A stretch of 64,000 bases of DNA from Vibrio panuliri (GCF_009938205.1 NZ_AP019654.1:2322540-2386539); one strand, 5' to 3'. Positions 17,604-27,386 are shown, counted from the stretch's first letter. The notes: generated by a model not told the origin, from the sequence alone. Numbers and translations: made by a program.

Positions 17604-17939
17604 TTATTCAGCATCGCCTTGTGAACGAGCTGCTGCTTCTTTAATTAGTGCTTGAAGTTCACCTTTTTGGAACATCTCAATAATGATGTCACAACCGCCA
17701 ATTAGCTCACCTTCAACCCATAGTTGTGGGAAAGTAGGCCATTGCGCGTAAGCAGGAAGTTCAGCACGGATATCAGGGTTTTGTAGAATATCTACATACG
17801 CAAATTTTTCACCACAAGACATCAATGCTTGAGCAGCTTGAGAAGAGAAACCGCAGCTTGGTAGTTTTGGCGAACCCTTCATGTAAAGTAGAATTGAGTT
17901 CTCTGCGATTTGCTGTTTGATTTTTTCAATAGTTTCCAT
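17604..17939 (-). CDS. grxD: Monothiol glutaredoxin Grx4
   Basis: Grx4 carries [2Fe-2S] clusters and works with BolA-type proteins in iron metabolism. The 111-residue protein begins METIEKIKQQIAENSILLYM and has the monothiol active site CGFS at residues 29-32 (KLPSCGFSSQAAQ), then TFPQLWVEGELIGGCDII, the glutathione-binding cis-Pro and GG motifs. I chose the ATG at 17939 because AGAGGAAG lies ahead of it and the homology starts there; the frame is open 23 codons further upstream. It is divergent from sodB, another iron-linked gene. Confidence 0.95.
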   Translation of the reverse strand: METIEKIKQQIAENSILLYMKGSPKLPSCGFSSQAAQALMSCGEKFAYVDILQNPDIRAELPAYAQWPTFPQLWVEGELIGGCDIIIEMFQKGELQALIKEAAARSQGDAE

Positions 17940-18404
17940 TGCTTCCTCTGATGGAGTTACTGCAAGATATCCGCACATTTTAAACCATTGTCTAAGAATA
18001 AAAAGCACAGAATTATTACGGTTATTACACGCGGCTATCTTCCGTTGGACTTCAGATCACCAATACATTCGTCTACCCGCACCATTGATACAACTAAACG
18101 GCATCGCTCAGGTAACGTTTACGTTATCTTAACACGATATCTACGCGCTGATAATCTAAAGCAAATTTCACTGAATTGCGGGCTATTCCCCCGTTTTTTG
18201 TGTGCTTTAATACACACTTAGAAACGAATATTTTCTAAAACTATTTACCTCAGCGTGCTTTTAATCACGTAAAAAGTTGATAAACTAGCAACAAGTCAGT
18301 CAAATTGACAACGGTTCGCAAGGTCGCGAACTGGATAAAACAATAAACATCTGGAAGCAATTGAAAGAGTGTTATCTCTTTCTATATCAATGGAGAAACG
18401 AGCA
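17940..18404. promoter_or_regulatory. Intergenic region between grxD and sodB
   Basis: This 465-bp gap carries the divergent promoters of grxD and sodB. Small frames within it do not look protein-like. Just ahead of sodB is the inverted repeat GTTCGC/GCGAAC (near 18314-18331) in what is probably the mRNA leader. Fur, NsrR and RyhB control sodB in relatives, but no unambiguous operator can be read here. Confidence 0.4.
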
Positions 18405-18989
18405 ATGGCATTTGAACTACCAGCTCTGCCTTATGCGAAAGACGCATTAGAACCACATATCTCAGCTGAAACGCTAGATTTCCACCACGGTAAGCACCAC
18501 AACACTTACGTTGTAAAACTAAACGGCCTGATCCCAGGTACTGAGTTTGAAGGTAAGACTCTAGAAGAGATCGTGAAAACATCAACTGGTGGTGTATTTA
18601 ACAACGCGGCTCAAATTTGGAACCACACGTTCTACTGGCACTGTCTAGCTCCAAACGCAGGTGGCGAGCCAACAGGTGCTGTTGCAGATGCAATCAACGC
18701 AGCATTTGGTTCATTCGAAGAGTTCAAAGCGAAGTTTACTGATGCTGCTATCAACAACTTCGGTTCATCATGGACTTGGCTAGTTAAGAAGGCTGACGGT
18801 TCTCTAGAAATCGTTAACACTTCTAACGCAGCGACACCTCTAACAGAAGAAGGAACAACACCACTTCTGACTGTTGACCTGTGGGAACACGCTTATTACA
18901 TCGATTACCGTAACGTTCGTCCTGATTACATGAACGGTTTCTGGGCGCTAGTAAACTGGGATTTCGTTGCAGAAAACCTAGCGAAGTAA
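18405..18989 (+). CDS. sodB: Iron superoxide dismutase
   Basis: SodB converts superoxide to hydrogen peroxide and oxygen in the cytoplasm. The 194-residue product begins [20 protein letters not shown]. Metal ligands are in their usual places: [13 protein letters not shown] (first His), [13 protein letters not shown] (second His) and [13 protein letters not shown] (Asp and third His). The Ala-Ala-Gln motif near the second His is that of the iron enzyme. I chose the ATG at 18405 (GGAG ten bases ahead). Start and length match E. coli SodB (193). A terminator follows. Confidence 0.97.
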   Translation: MAFELPALPYAKDALEPHISAETLDFHHGKHHNTYVVKLNGLIPGTEFEGKTLEEIVKTSTGGVFNNAAQIWNHTFYWHCLAPNAGGEPTGAVADAINAAFGSFEEFKAKFTDAAINNFGSSWTWLVKKADGSLEIVNTSNAATPLTEEGTTPLLTVDLWEHAYYIDYRNVRPDYMNGFWALVNWDFVAENLAK

Positions 18990-19011
18990 CCCCCAAGATT
19001 ACATAAGTTTC

Positions 19012-19039
19012 AAAAGCCTGCGCATCCGCAGGCTTTTTT
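19012..19039 (+). terminator. Terminator after sodB
   Basis: Stem AAAGCCTGCG/CGCAGGCTTT followed by a T-run. Confidence 0.85.
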
Positions 19040-19213
19040 CATTTTGTCACCATATCGAGCTTCAGATTTTTCTGCTTATACTGACCAAGCCTGCCACCCC
19101 ATTTGTGCCCTCAAGGGCAAACAGATTAAAGCACCTAGCCGAATAAATAATCCAAATTAGCTTAAAGTTTCCCAGCACTTAGCCGTTAACTTAACTGGAA
19201 AGTGAGGAAAGCA

Positions 19214-19717
19214 ATGCAAATCGAAGCAATCAATAATATCAGCACCATCAGCGAACTGACGTTCGGCACAGGTATTAACCATGCCGTTCACGACGGTCGT
19301 CGCGCTGATTTTGCATTATTGCTATCGATGTTTTCCAATGATGTACGTGACAACACACCTGTCGAACAACTTGAAACCGTAGAAATTACCGATCAAACCC
19401 TGCGTAAGCGTTTCGATTTACAATCTCCACAACCACTGCAATCCGACCAAAGTTCTTATCAGATCTCAGCACAACAAGCGCACCAGTTTCATCACGGTGG
19501 CTTAGCCAGCGCAAAGCTCGCTCATTATCTTGTTCCAGAAGCTCTTGTCTACCTTCCAGAGCAAACCCACAATTTGCCAGAAGAGGTGTATCACAACCTC
19601 TCGCTCCACCAGCAACGCCAAATGGGCACAAAAGAGCCAAAGAAACTGATGCCGTTTGATTTGTACAATCAACTGATTGAAGCGCAACGCACCTACCAAA
19701 TTAGAGCACAAGCATAA
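19214..19717 (+). CDS. Hypothetical protein, VC2044-position (167 aa)
   Basis: A GAGGAAAG ribosome site precedes the ATG at 19214. The soluble product begins MQIEAINNISTISELTFGTG and is rich in Gln and His (QPLQSDQSSYQISAQQAHQFHHGG); the C-terminal half includes LSLHQQRQMGTKEPKKLMPF. No known domain, signal peptide or membrane segment is seen. The position downstream of sodB appears shared with other vibrios, from memory rather than a search. The function is unknown. Confidence 0.75.
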   Translation: MQIEAINNISTISELTFGTGINHAVHDGRRADFALLLSMFSNDVRDNTPVEQLETVEITDQTLRKRFDLQSPQPLQSDQSSYQISAQQAHQFHHGGLASAKLAHYLVPEALVYLPEQTHNLPEEVYHNLSLHQQRQMGTKEPKKLMPFDLYNQLIEAQRTYQIRAQA

Positions 19718-19906
19718 CGACTTGTTGGCTAGCATAGTTTTCTGCACTGCCAATATTTGTTTACTAGTTTGTGAATAAACGCAAAAAATCGACAACTCGC
19801 ACTATTCATTCACAGCTTATTTGACGTTATTCACATCTAAATAACAATTAATCTACCATTCTTTGTGGACAGAATTTTTTGAGTTCAGCCGACGGAGAGA
19901 GAAAGT

Positions 19907-20569
19907 ATGAAAATAGACAATGCAGTAGTATTAGTTACCTCTGCGGGTTCTAGAGTTGGCAGTACATTAGCCGCTCACTTTTCATCTTTGGGCGCGCTGG
20001 TGATTCTGTGTGACAGCGACAAACGCCTGCTCGATGAAACCTTCCAGCGTTGCCGTAACATCAATAGCAATGTTCATCAGTTTGCACTTGCTGATGACTC
20101 GATAGGCTCAATCAAGCAACTCTTTCAAGCCATTGATCATGCTATCGGGCAGTCACCAGATATATTAATTAATACGTTCACCACCAAAGCTATTCCAAAT
20201 ATTTTTGCTCATGGAGCTTATGATACTTTCGCTCTCAACCTTTCTTCGATGGCAAGTACCCTATTTGGTTTTGGTCAAGCTTCGGCTGAGCGGATGTGTA
20301 AAGAGAACAAAGAGGGAGTGATCATCAACGTCATCGGCTACACCAACTATGAAGATATGGCAGGGTTGGATAATGCCTCATCGTTTGTTTCGGGATTTAC
20401 CCAAAGCTGGGCCAAAGAGCTTACCCCGTTTAATATTCGAGTGGGGGGCGTCGTGCCATGTGGCGAAGCCAATGGTCAAAATTGGGCAGAAGTACAAGAT
20501 GAAGTCATTCGAAATACCGAATATATTATTTCGAACGACTACTTTAGCGGTCGGGTAATGGCTGCATAA
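19907..20569 (+). CDS. Short-chain dehydrogenase-like protein lacking the catalytic residues
   Basis: The 220-residue protein has the SDR fold: a strand-loop-helix VVLVTSAGSRVGSTLAAHF at residues 7-25 in place of TGxxxGxG, and the C-terminal SGFTQSWAKELTPFNIRVGGVVP segment at 162-182. The catalytic parts are missing. The YxxxK motif, expected ten and six residues before Phe164-Thr165, reads Leu and Ser. The NNAG stretch is NTFT (89-92), and the Ser region reads NVIGYTN. It is therefore probably a pseudo-enzyme that may still bind a nucleotide or partner. An intact frame and a GGAGAG ribosome site argue against a decaying gene. Confidence 0.85.
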   Translation: MKIDNAVVLVTSAGSRVGSTLAAHFSSLGALVILCDSDKRLLDETFQRCRNINSNVHQFALADDSIGSIKQLFQAIDHAIGQSPDILINTFTTKAIPNIFAHGAYDTFALNLSSMASTLFGFGQASAERMCKENKEGVIINVIGYTNYEDMAGLDNASSFVSGFTQSWAKELTPFNIRVGGVVPCGEANGQNWAEVQDEVIRNTEYIISNDYFSGRVMAA

Positions 20570-20577
20570 CAATGCCG

Positions 20578-21027
20578 TTAACGCTGGCGTAAAACTGCTT
20601 CTGCTGCATCTTCAAGCAAATCTAACACCAATTCAAAGCCTTGTTCACCACCATAATAGGGGTCAGGGATCTCTTGTTGTCCCGCGTTACCAAAACTAAG
20701 GTAAAGCTTAAGCTTATTGGCATATTGAGGCGGACAAATCGCTTTCAAATCATGCAGATTGTCCTTATCTGCCGCCAAAATCAAATCAAAGTAGCTAAAA
20801 TCTCGTTGCTCTACCTGACGAGAGCGAGTTCCCTCAAACGAGTACCCTCGACGCTCCCCAGCTTGACGAGCCCGCTCATCAGGCAGATTGCCTTGATGAA
20901 AACCAATCGTGCCAGCAGAATCGATTTCAACCTCCACTCCCAGTTGTTGAGCTTTTGCACGCAGCACCGCCTCACCAGTTGGTGAACGGCAGATATTTCC
21001 CATACACACGACCAATATTTTTTTCAT
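20578..21027 (-). CDS. Low-molecular-weight protein tyrosine phosphatase
   Basis: A cytoplasmic phosphatase of 149 residues. The active-site P-loop CMGNICRS lies at residues 8-15 (C-x5-R), and the general acid is in DPYYGGEQGF near residue 117. Start at 21027 (MKKILVVCMGN) matches where the family begins; the frame is open 11 codons upstream. Such enzymes often act on tyrosine kinases of exopolysaccharide clusters, but no such cluster is near. It converges with the SDR-like gene, only 8 bp apart. Confidence 0.93.
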   Translation of the reverse strand: MKKILVVCMGNICRSPTGEAVLRAKAQQLGVEVEIDSAGTIGFHQGNLPDERARQAGERRGYSFEGTRSRQVEQRDFSYFDLILAADKDNLHDLKAICPPQYANKLKLYLSFGNAGQQEIPDPYYGGEQGFELVLDLLEDAAEAVLRQR

Positions 21028-21110
21028 CTGAATCCCTGTTTTATCGAAGGTTTTTATCATGCGAACTTGGGTATATCATAGCAAAGATGACAGACAAAAA
21101 AGGAATTCTC

Positions 21111-21716
21111 ATGCGAACTGATGATGACAAACAACAACGCCATAAAGCGCGCCAAGAAAAAGTAAAGCAACAAGTTGATGCTAAAATCGCTGCGGCAACT
21201 GAAGTCAAAGGTTTGCTACTGATTATCACGGGGAATGGAAAAGGTAAATCTACCTCAGGTTTTGGCACCGTTGCCCGTGCTGTGGGGCATGGACTAAAAT
21301 GCTCTGTTGCCCAATTCATAAAAGGAACTTGGGACAACGGCGAGCGTAACTTGCTGGAAAAACTTGGGGTCGAGTTTCAAGTCATGGCGACTGGCTTTAC
21401 GTGGGAAACACAGAATAAGCAATCCGATACGGAGGCGGCTCAGTTAGTCTGGCAAGAATGCAAACGGATGTTACAAGACGAATCGATTGATGTGGTGCTA
21501 TTCGATGAACTCACCTATATGGTCAACTACGGTTATGTTGAACTTGACGAGGTCGTTGAGGCTCTAAACAAACGTCCAAAGATGCAGTCGGTAATTATTA
21601 CAGGGCGAGCGGCACATCGAACTCTAATTGAAATGGCTGACACCGTCTCTGAGGTTAAAAACGTCAAGCACGCTTTCGAGTCTGGTGTAAAAGCACTCAA
21701 AGGCGTCGACTGGTAA
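21111..21716 (+). CDS. btuR: Cob(I)yrinic acid a,c-diamide adenosyltransferase (corrinoid adenosyltransferase)
   Basis: BtuR/CobA transfers the adenosyl group of ATP to cob(I)alamin. The 201-residue protein carries the P-loop GNGKGKST at residues 41-48, then FGTVARAVGHGLKCSVAQFIKG, DVVLFDELTYMVNYGY and VIITGRAAHRTLIEMADTVSE, all typical of the family (E. coli BtuR 196 aa). I chose the ATG at 21111 because AGGA lies seven bases ahead; an ATG at 21087 is possible. It is divergent from the phosphatase gene. A terminator follows. Confidence 0.94.
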   Translation: MRTDDDKQQRHKARQEKVKQQVDAKIAAATEVKGLLLIITGNGKGKSTSGFGTVARAVGHGLKCSVAQFIKGTWDNGERNLLEKLGVEFQVMATGFTWETQNKQSDTEAAQLVWQECKRMLQDESIDVVLFDELTYMVNYGYVELDEVVEALNKRPKMQSVIITGRAAHRTLIEMADTVSEVKNVKHAFESGVKALKGVDW

Positions 21717-21756
21717 GGCGCACAACAACCCATTTCCCCTCGTACGCTTTCATTTT

Positions 21757-21789
21757 AAGTCGGCAAGCCTGGTGCAGCCGACTTTTTAT
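21757..21789 (+). terminator. Terminator after btuR
   Basis: Stem AAGTCGGC/GCCGACTT with a 12-base loop, then TTTATT. Confidence 0.7.
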
Positions 21790-21962
21790 TATTAAACATA
21801 TAGATAGTAAAAAACGATAACCCCCACCAAATTTTATAAAGCGCGTTCATCTGTTACTTTTCTCACTGGAATCCATTTCAAACTTCGCTCTCTTTCCCCT
21901 TCTCGGTATCCATCGTTGTGATAGCTTCAAACGCACCTGGTTGAATATAAGGAAATAACCAA

Positions 21963-22937
21963 ATGCAGCGTTCTATCTTAACACTATGCATCAGTGCACT
22001 ATTCTCCGGTGTCGTTTCGGCACAAGCTTTTACTCTCGAATTTTCTAATCGCACTACTATCCAAGATTTCCCATCCGCATCGGGCGTTGTCGTCGAACAA
22101 AGCAAAATCTATGCAGTCGGCGACGACTCACCATGGTTCCATCAGTTAAACCCCGACTTCTCTATCGCAGACAAAGCGCTGATTAATGATTACCCCGTGG
22201 GTGATAACGGACGCATCATTAAAAAAGTAAAACCAGACTTTGAAGCCCTTGACGTCGTTTCCGTTCATGACCAGCCTGCTTTTGTGATGCTTGGCTCAGG
22301 GAGTAAGTTAGACGTGCGAGAGTGGGCAATTGTCATCAGCAAAGATCGTGAAACCAAAATTGAACGTTCTCTAAAGCCGTTATACAAAACATTACGTCAA
22401 GCCGCTGGCTATAGCGCTGACCAAGAGATCAATATCGAAGGGCTCGCATCATCAGAAGATGCCGCGTTTATCATTAACCGCGGAAATGGAGGATCAAACG
22501 TCATTTTCGAAATTGACCTTGATGACTTCCAAGATTACCTCGAAGGTGATGATGAACTTCTCCAAGATGTCAAAGCGTACCACGTCAACCTCCCTGTGGT
22601 TGAAGGCTTTGAAGCCGGTTTATCTGGAGCAGAGTATTGGAAAGACACAAAAAGTTTAGTCGTCACCGCTTCTATCGAAGCGACAGGGGATGCCTACAAT
22701 GATGGCGAGATTTTGGGTAGTTTTGTTGGCGTTGTTCCACTTAACGATCTTTCAACCAGCCGCACTATCGACCTGACCGATAACCTTGTCTCTCTAATGG
22801 AAAACAACCAACGCGTCATCACCAAAGTCGAGTCGGTTGCCTTTACTAGCGAAGACAGTCAAAAAGTCAGTGGTGTGCTCGCCAGTGACAATGACGATGG
22901 CACGAGTGAGTTCTTTAACTTTACCTTAAGTAAGTAG
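21963..22937 (+). CDS. Exported hypothetical protein, possibly beta-propeller (DUF6929-like)
   Basis: The 324-residue product begins with a signal peptide (MQRSILTLCISALFSGVVSA, cut before QAFTLEF). The mature part is beta-rich with repeated strand-turn segments such as SGVVVEQSKIYAVGDDSPWF, DQPAFVMLGSGSKLD, NIEGLASSEDAAFIINRGNG and VESVAFTSEDSQKVSGVLASD, suggesting a small propeller. The resemblance to DUF6929 is from memory and uncertain. It stands alone and is followed by a bidirectional terminator. No function can be assigned. Confidence 0.75.
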   Translation: MQRSILTLCISALFSGVVSAQAFTLEFSNRTTIQDFPSASGVVVEQSKIYAVGDDSPWFHQLNPDFSIADKALINDYPVGDNGRIIKKVKPDFEALDVVSVHDQPAFVMLGSGSKLDVREWAIVISKDRETKIERSLKPLYKTLRQAAGYSADQEINIEGLASSEDAAFIINRGNGGSNVIFEIDLDDFQDYLEGDDELLQDVKAYHVNLPVVEGFEAGLSGAEYWKDTKSLVVTASIEATGDAYNDGEILGSFVGVVPLNDLSTSRTIDLTDNLVSLMENNQRVITKVESVAFTSEDSQKVSGVLASDNDDGTSEFFNFTLSK

Positions 22938-22952
22938 GATATCCTCATGCAT

Positions 22953-22984
22953 AAAAAAGCCCGCTAGTGAAAGCGGGCTTTTCT
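22953..22984. terminator. Bidirectional terminator between the exported protein gene and asmA-like gene
   Basis: Stem AAGCCCGCT/AGCGGGCTT with A-run before and T-run after; it lies between two convergent stops. Confidence 0.85.
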
Positions 22985-22991
22985 TAACACG

Positions 22992-25118
22992 TTAATTAAA
23001 CAAACCTTTGATTAAGTTGTTCACCGCCTCTTTGGTTTTTTCGTCTTTGATTTTTTCGCCGAGCTTTTCATCTAGCTTCTCAAGCCCACGGTTAATCTCT
23101 TTCTCCGCTTTTTGCTTAAGCACATCATCAAACACTAGCTTAAACTTCGGCTCAGACCATTTTCCGGAAATATTCACCGGGATAGTAATATCTTTGAGCT
23201 CATCGATATCCTTACCACCTTGCCCTTCAAGTGAGCCCACAATCGAAGTGCTGATAGTAAAATCTGCCGTCTCATTGATGTAGTTGGCACTACCCTGCCC
23301 ACGGACACGCAACAATGGAGACTGGGCGTGTAAGTTGTCAGTAGTCACAATACCTTTGCTCAGTTTTAGCGTCGCTGTCATGGCACTAAAGTCTGTCTTT
23401 TTCGCTTGGTCTTGCCCTTCTAAAGACTCACCTTTGAATTTCGCGTAGTTTTCACGAATCAACTGCGCAACGTTAATACCGTTTACCGCCCCATCAGCAA
23501 AGTTAATCTTGATCGTACCTGCTAGATTTTGCTTCATGGTTGTCGGTGCGAGACCTTTACCCGTCACGTCGATATCAATATTGCCCGTTCCTTCCAGCTT
23601 GTCATTTTGTGCAACGTCAATCAGCAGCGGAAGCACCTTAACACCTTTGATTTGCTTCTTGGCACTATAGGTGGCTAGTGATTTACGAGCATCAAGAGTT
23701 GCTGTCGCTTTGATCGAACCATCGTACAAATTAGAGCTAAATGACGTTAACTTAACGAGACCACGGTTAACACTAAACTTGGCCGCCACGTTTTGCATTT
23801 TGGCATTGCCAGCTTTGAACTTATCAATGGTAATTGCGCCTGTCACATCTAGTGCTCTTAATGCTGACAAGTCAGGTTCCTGCTCTTTCTGCGCGGAAGA
23901 AGAAGCGGTTGAGTTGCTCGCACCACCTTGACTACCGTCCTCAGACGAGGCGTTGCTTTCAGCCCCCTTATCAAGTCCTAAAAATGCATCCACATCAATG
24001 TCTGGACTGTGGAGATTAAAGACAACCTTAGGAACATCTGCCAGTGTAACGTCCAGTTTGCCATCAAACTGCAGCGCGTTCGCAGTCAACTTATCAAGAA
24101 CGAAACTAAGATGATTTTTGTTTAAATCAAATGACAAGTCTGAAGACATCGCGACTTTCATTGGCGATTGTGGCAACGTGGCACCTTCAAAAGTCGCCTC
24201 TAGCCCTAACTGCTTCATAGTGACTTTGCTGATTGCTTTATCAACCGTCAACTGTGCGCCGCCGTTTAAATCAAGCGCTAAATCTGCTGCCGTCCCTTTG
24301 ACTGCATACTTAAGATTGTTCGCTTGGTCGAAAGCAAATGTATCCAGTTGAATAGATGCCGACTCAATCTTGTTGCTCGCATCACTGTAACTGGCATCAA
24401 AGCTAAGGTTTTTCAGCTCATATTGAGTGAAACCGGTCATTAGTTTCAGTTCTGCTGTGCCTTGGGCGGCAAATTTTTGCTGATTGGTTTCCCCTTTCAT
24501 CGCAAAATCGGCTTTGCTCCATGCATCAAGCGCAAATTCCGTGAGCGTCAACGAAACATCATAAAGCTTGGTATGTGTGCCTGCCTTGTCATCTTGGATA
24601 TCTAGCAGCGCGTTGGTGATAGACACACCCGCCAGTGAGATTGTCCAAGGAGAAGCCTCTGTTGTCGCAGGCTCTGTGCCCGCCTCTGCTGGCGTTTCTT
24701 CAGTAGCTTGCGCATCTGTCGCTGGCTGCTGCGTCAAAGCATCTAGGTTTTTCACACCATCTTTACGAGTTTCAATGTAAAACTCAGCACCATCCAAAGT
24801 GACATTGCCGATCTCTAACTGCTGGCTAAAAAGTGGCGTCACTGATACATCAATGCCAACTTGCTCTACTTTAAACAAATTAGGTTGCTTAAACCCTTGT
24901 GGGTTTTTCAGCTCGGTTTTACCTAGAGTAAAGCCGATCGATGGGAAGAACTGCCAATCAATATCGCCTTCAATGACTAGGTCTAAGCCCGTGTGTTGCT
25001 TCGCTTGTTCAACGATCAGAGGTTTGAATTGGTTAGGATTAACCAGTAACACCAACGCCAACACTAAGGCCACGATGGCGACGACAGGAATTGCGAAAAT
25101 TAACGCGATTTTCTTCAT
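22992..25118 (-). CDS. AsmA family protein
   Basis: AsmA-like proteins are inner-membrane-anchored periplasmic proteins linked to lipid transport and outer-membrane assembly. The 708-residue product has one N-terminal membrane segment (IALIFAIPVVAIVALVLALVLLV), directly followed by the family signature NPNQFKPLIVEQAKQHTGLDL. The body is a long beta-rich repeat region. Two Ala/Thr/Ser/Glu-rich insertions (around residues 133-155 and 390-415) look like flexible linkers. The C-terminus (NISGKWSEPKFKLVFDDVLK, then a charged helix) fits the family. It stands alone with its own promoter. Confidence 0.92.
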   Translation of the reverse strand: MKKIALIFAIPVVAIVALVLALVLLVNPNQFKPLIVEQAKQHTGLDLVIEGDIDWQFFPSIGFTLGKTELKNPQGFKQPNLFKVEQVGIDVSVTPLFSQQLEIGNVTLDGAEFYIETRKDGVKNLDALTQQPATDAQATEETPAEAGTEPATTEASPWTISLAGVSITNALLDIQDDKAGTHTKLYDVSLTLTEFALDAWSKADFAMKGETNQQKFAAQGTAELKLMTGFTQYELKNLSFDASYSDASNKIESASIQLDTFAFDQANNLKYAVKGTAADLALDLNGGAQLTVDKAISKVTMKQLGLEATFEGATLPQSPMKVAMSSDLSFDLNKNHLSFVLDKLTANALQFDGKLDVTLADVPKVVFNLHSPDIDVDAFLGLDKGAESNASSEDGSQGGASNSTASSSAQKEQEPDLSALRALDVTGAITIDKFKAGNAKMQNVAAKFSVNRGLVKLTSFSSNLYDGSIKATATLDARKSLATYSAKKQIKGVKVLPLLIDVAQNDKLEGTGNIDIDVTGKGLAPTTMKQNLAGTIKINFADGAVNGINVAQLIRENYAKFKGESLEGQDQAKKTDFSAMTATLKLSKGIVTTDNLHAQSPLLRVRGQGSANYINETADFTISTSIVGSLEGQGGKDIDELKDITIPVNISGKWSEPKFKLVFDDVLKQKAEKEINRGLEKLDEKLGEKIKDEKTKEAVNNLIKGLFN

Positions 25119-25223
25119 CAGCAGAGTCCTTGCTAACAGCCTAGCGGCTATTTGAATAAATGTAGTTAACTGAAAGTATAATGGTTTCGCGCAAAAATAG
25201 TGTGAAAACCATTCTCTTGCAGC

Positions 25224-25253
25224 AAAAAGAAAGTGGCACCTAAAGTGCCACTT
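25224..25253 (-). terminator. Terminator after udk
   Basis: Stem AAGTGGCAC/GTGCCACTT; the minus strand continues TCTTTTTGC. Confidence 0.75.
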
Positions 25254-25285
25254 ATCTCATAAAAAATAAAGTATTGCTTGTCAGA

Positions 25286-25933
25286 CTACTGTCCAGATTT
25301 CAGCAATTTAGCAATATGCGCTTTAAGAACATCAATCGCGATACGGTTTTTACCGCCACGAGGAACGATAATATCCGCATATTGCTTAGATGGTTCGATA
25401 AACTGCATAAACATTGGACGAACAGTCTCTTGATACTGTTTTAGTACCGACTCCATGGTACGACCACGCTCTTCTACGTCACGTTTAACGCGGCGCAATA
25501 AGCAGATATCAAGTGGTGTATCCATAAACACTGTCGCATGACAAAGCTTGCGCAGACGAGGATCGGTTAGCAACAAAATACCTTCAAGAATGATCACTTT
25601 CTTTGGTGTCATTGTTGTGGTGTTATCTGTACGAGTATGTTCTGAGTAGCTGTACTCAGGTACTTCAACCGCTTCACCTTTAATTAGTGTCTCTAGGTGA
25701 TCACATAGTAGATCGTGATCGAGTGCACTTGGGTGGTCATAATTGGTTTTTACACGTTCTTCCATGCTCAGATGAGTCTGGTCGTTGTAATAGCAATCTT
25801 CCGTGATGACACCAATTTGGTGATCGCCTACCTTCTCGCGAAGTTCATTATAAATAGTGCTTGCGATTAAGCTTTTACCTGAAGCTGAAGCGCCAGCAAT
25901 ACCGACGATTACACATTGATTATTATCAGACAT
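25286..25933 (-). CDS. udk: Uridine kinase
   Basis: Udk phosphorylates uridine and cytidine with GTP/ATP in pyrimidine salvage. The 215 residues (E. coli 213) include the P-loop [11 protein letters not shown] near residue 11-21, [31 protein letters not shown], and [23 protein letters not shown]. It follows mrp on the same strand with a 222-bp gap, and metG is divergent beyond mrp; the same neighbourhood occurs in E. coli relatives. udp, the uridine phosphorylase gene, lies 5 kb away in this window. Confidence 0.96.
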   Translation of the reverse strand: MSDNNQCVIVGIAGASASGKSLIASTIYNELREKVGDHQIGVITEDCYYNDQTHLSMEERVKTNYDHPSALDHDLLCDHLETLIKGEAVEVPEYSYSEHTRTDNTTTMTPKKVIILEGILLLTDPRLRKLCHATVFMDTPLDICLLRRVKRDVEERGRTMESVLKQYQETVRPMFMQFIEPSKQYADIIVPRGGKNRIAIDVLKAHIAKLLKSGQ

Positions 25934-26155
25934 TATTCTTGCACCCGATGAATTGATTGGTGATCTGTGGCCTGCTAAAAGTTTGGCATGGAAAGGTTAG
26001 CAGCGCCAAATTAAACTGCCTGATTATAGGGAGTTCATTGCTGAGATACCAGAAAGGAATAGATTAAATCGCCTTTGAGGACAAAATGGAATAAGCACAC
26101 ACTGAGCAAACGTTTAGCCAGCATAAGGCTGACTAAACTTGCTATGCCACTCGCT

Positions 26156-27229
26156 TTATAACATGGTGATGTTAATGGCGTCGGGCTGGACATCGCCGCG
26201 CCAGTAGAGTCGGGCACATACGGCTTCTGCCAACTCTAAGTACTGCTTAGTGTGCTCAGAGTCCGGTCTCGATGCTACCGTTGGACAACCTGAATCTATA
26301 TCTTCACGTACATGAATATCGAGCGGAATTTGTCCCAATAAATCGAGGTTATACTCTGCAGACATTTTCTCAGCACCACCAGTGCCAAAGATATGCTCTT
26401 GGTGTCCACAGTTGCTACAAATGTGGTAACTCATGTTTTCCACCAACCCAATCAAAGGAATACCCACCTTATCAAACATGGCCGCACCTTTACGGGCATC
26501 GGCTAACGCCAAATCTTGTGGGGTAGTGACAATCACAGCGCCAGTGACTGGAATTTGCTGCGCTAGGCTCAGTTGGATATCCCCTGTACCTGGCGGCATA
26601 TCTATCACTAAATAGTCCAGTTCCGGCCAATCGGTTTCATTAAGAAGCTGCGCGAGCGCTTTTGAGGCCATCGGACCACGCCATATGGTTGCTTCATCTT
26701 TCGACACAAGATAGCCAATTGAGTGTGTAAAAATGCCATGGGCTTCAATCGGCTGCATCCACTTGTTATCACGCACATTAGGTTGGGCATCAAGTTGACC
26801 TATCATCATCGGAACCGATGGGCCGTAAATATCAGCATCGAGCAAGCCAACTTTAGCACCACTACGCGCCATCGCCAGCGCAAGGTTGACCGATGTGGTT
26901 GATTTTCCAACACCACCTTTGGCAGACGTGACCGCAATAATGTTTTTCACGCCCTTAACCGAACTGCCGACATGATTAACTAAAGTTTTCACCTGTACGC
27001 CAATTCGGTAGTTAAATTTGGCTACCGCTTGGCTCTGCTGTTGAGCTTGAATCCACTCATCAATATCAGACACCAACTGATTGGCCGCATAAGGCAACTT
27101 AATATCAAAAAAGCCTTCAGCATCAACACTCACAATACCCGGTGTCGATGCCCAGTTTTGAATCACAGAGTGATGCTCGTATTGGCTTAACCAATCGCAA
27201 AAATCTTGTTTGGAATTGAACTGACGCAT
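26156..27229 (-). CDS. apbC: Iron-sulfur cluster carrier protein Mrp/ApbC
   Basis: Mrp is a P-loop ATPase that binds and transfers [4Fe-4S] clusters. The 357-residue product has an N-terminal MIP18-like region (residues 1-90), the deviant Walker A motif VTSAKGGVGKSTTSVNLA, DADIYGPSVPMMIG, DYLVIDMPPGTGDIQLSLAQ and the cluster-binding CSNCGHQEHIFGTGG. Length matches E. coli Mrp (369). It is divergent from metG (157 bp between starts), the conserved arrangement. Confidence 0.95.
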   Translation of the reverse strand: MRQFNSKQDFCDWLSQYEHHSVIQNWASTPGIVSVDAEGFFDIKLPYAANQLVSDIDEWIQAQQQSQAVAKFNYRIGVQVKTLVNHVGSSVKGVKNIIAVTSAKGGVGKSTTSVNLALAMARSGAKVGLLDADIYGPSVPMMIGQLDAQPNVRDNKWMQPIEAHGIFTHSIGYLVSKDEATIWRGPMASKALAQLLNETDWPELDYLVIDMPPGTGDIQLSLAQQIPVTGAVIVTTPQDLALADARKGAAMFDKVGIPLIGLVENMSYHICSNCGHQEHIFGTGGAEKMSAEYNLDLLGQIPLDIHVREDIDSGCPTVASRPDSEHTKQYLELAEAVCARLYWRGDVQPDAINITML

Positions 27230-27386
27230 ACGTCCTCCTTTAGTGATGACATCGTAGCACTGTGCGAGTCGATACAGAACCCTGAAAAAACTAAGGGAAT
27301 GCCGATTTGACTCCTTGGAGTCGCTGGTTGGATCAGGTAGTATTAGTTTCTATTTTTGTACCTATCGAGAAAAGCGAATATTAAGT

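Noticed and set aside
17988..18221. A 77-codon plus-strand frame between grxD and sodB
   Set aside because: No ribosome site and the translation has no protein-like pattern; it overlaps the leader and promoter zone of grxD.
19907..20569. Calling the SDR gene a frameshifted pseudogene
   Set aside because: The frame is full-length with a good ribosome site and no internal stop; only catalytic residues are missing.
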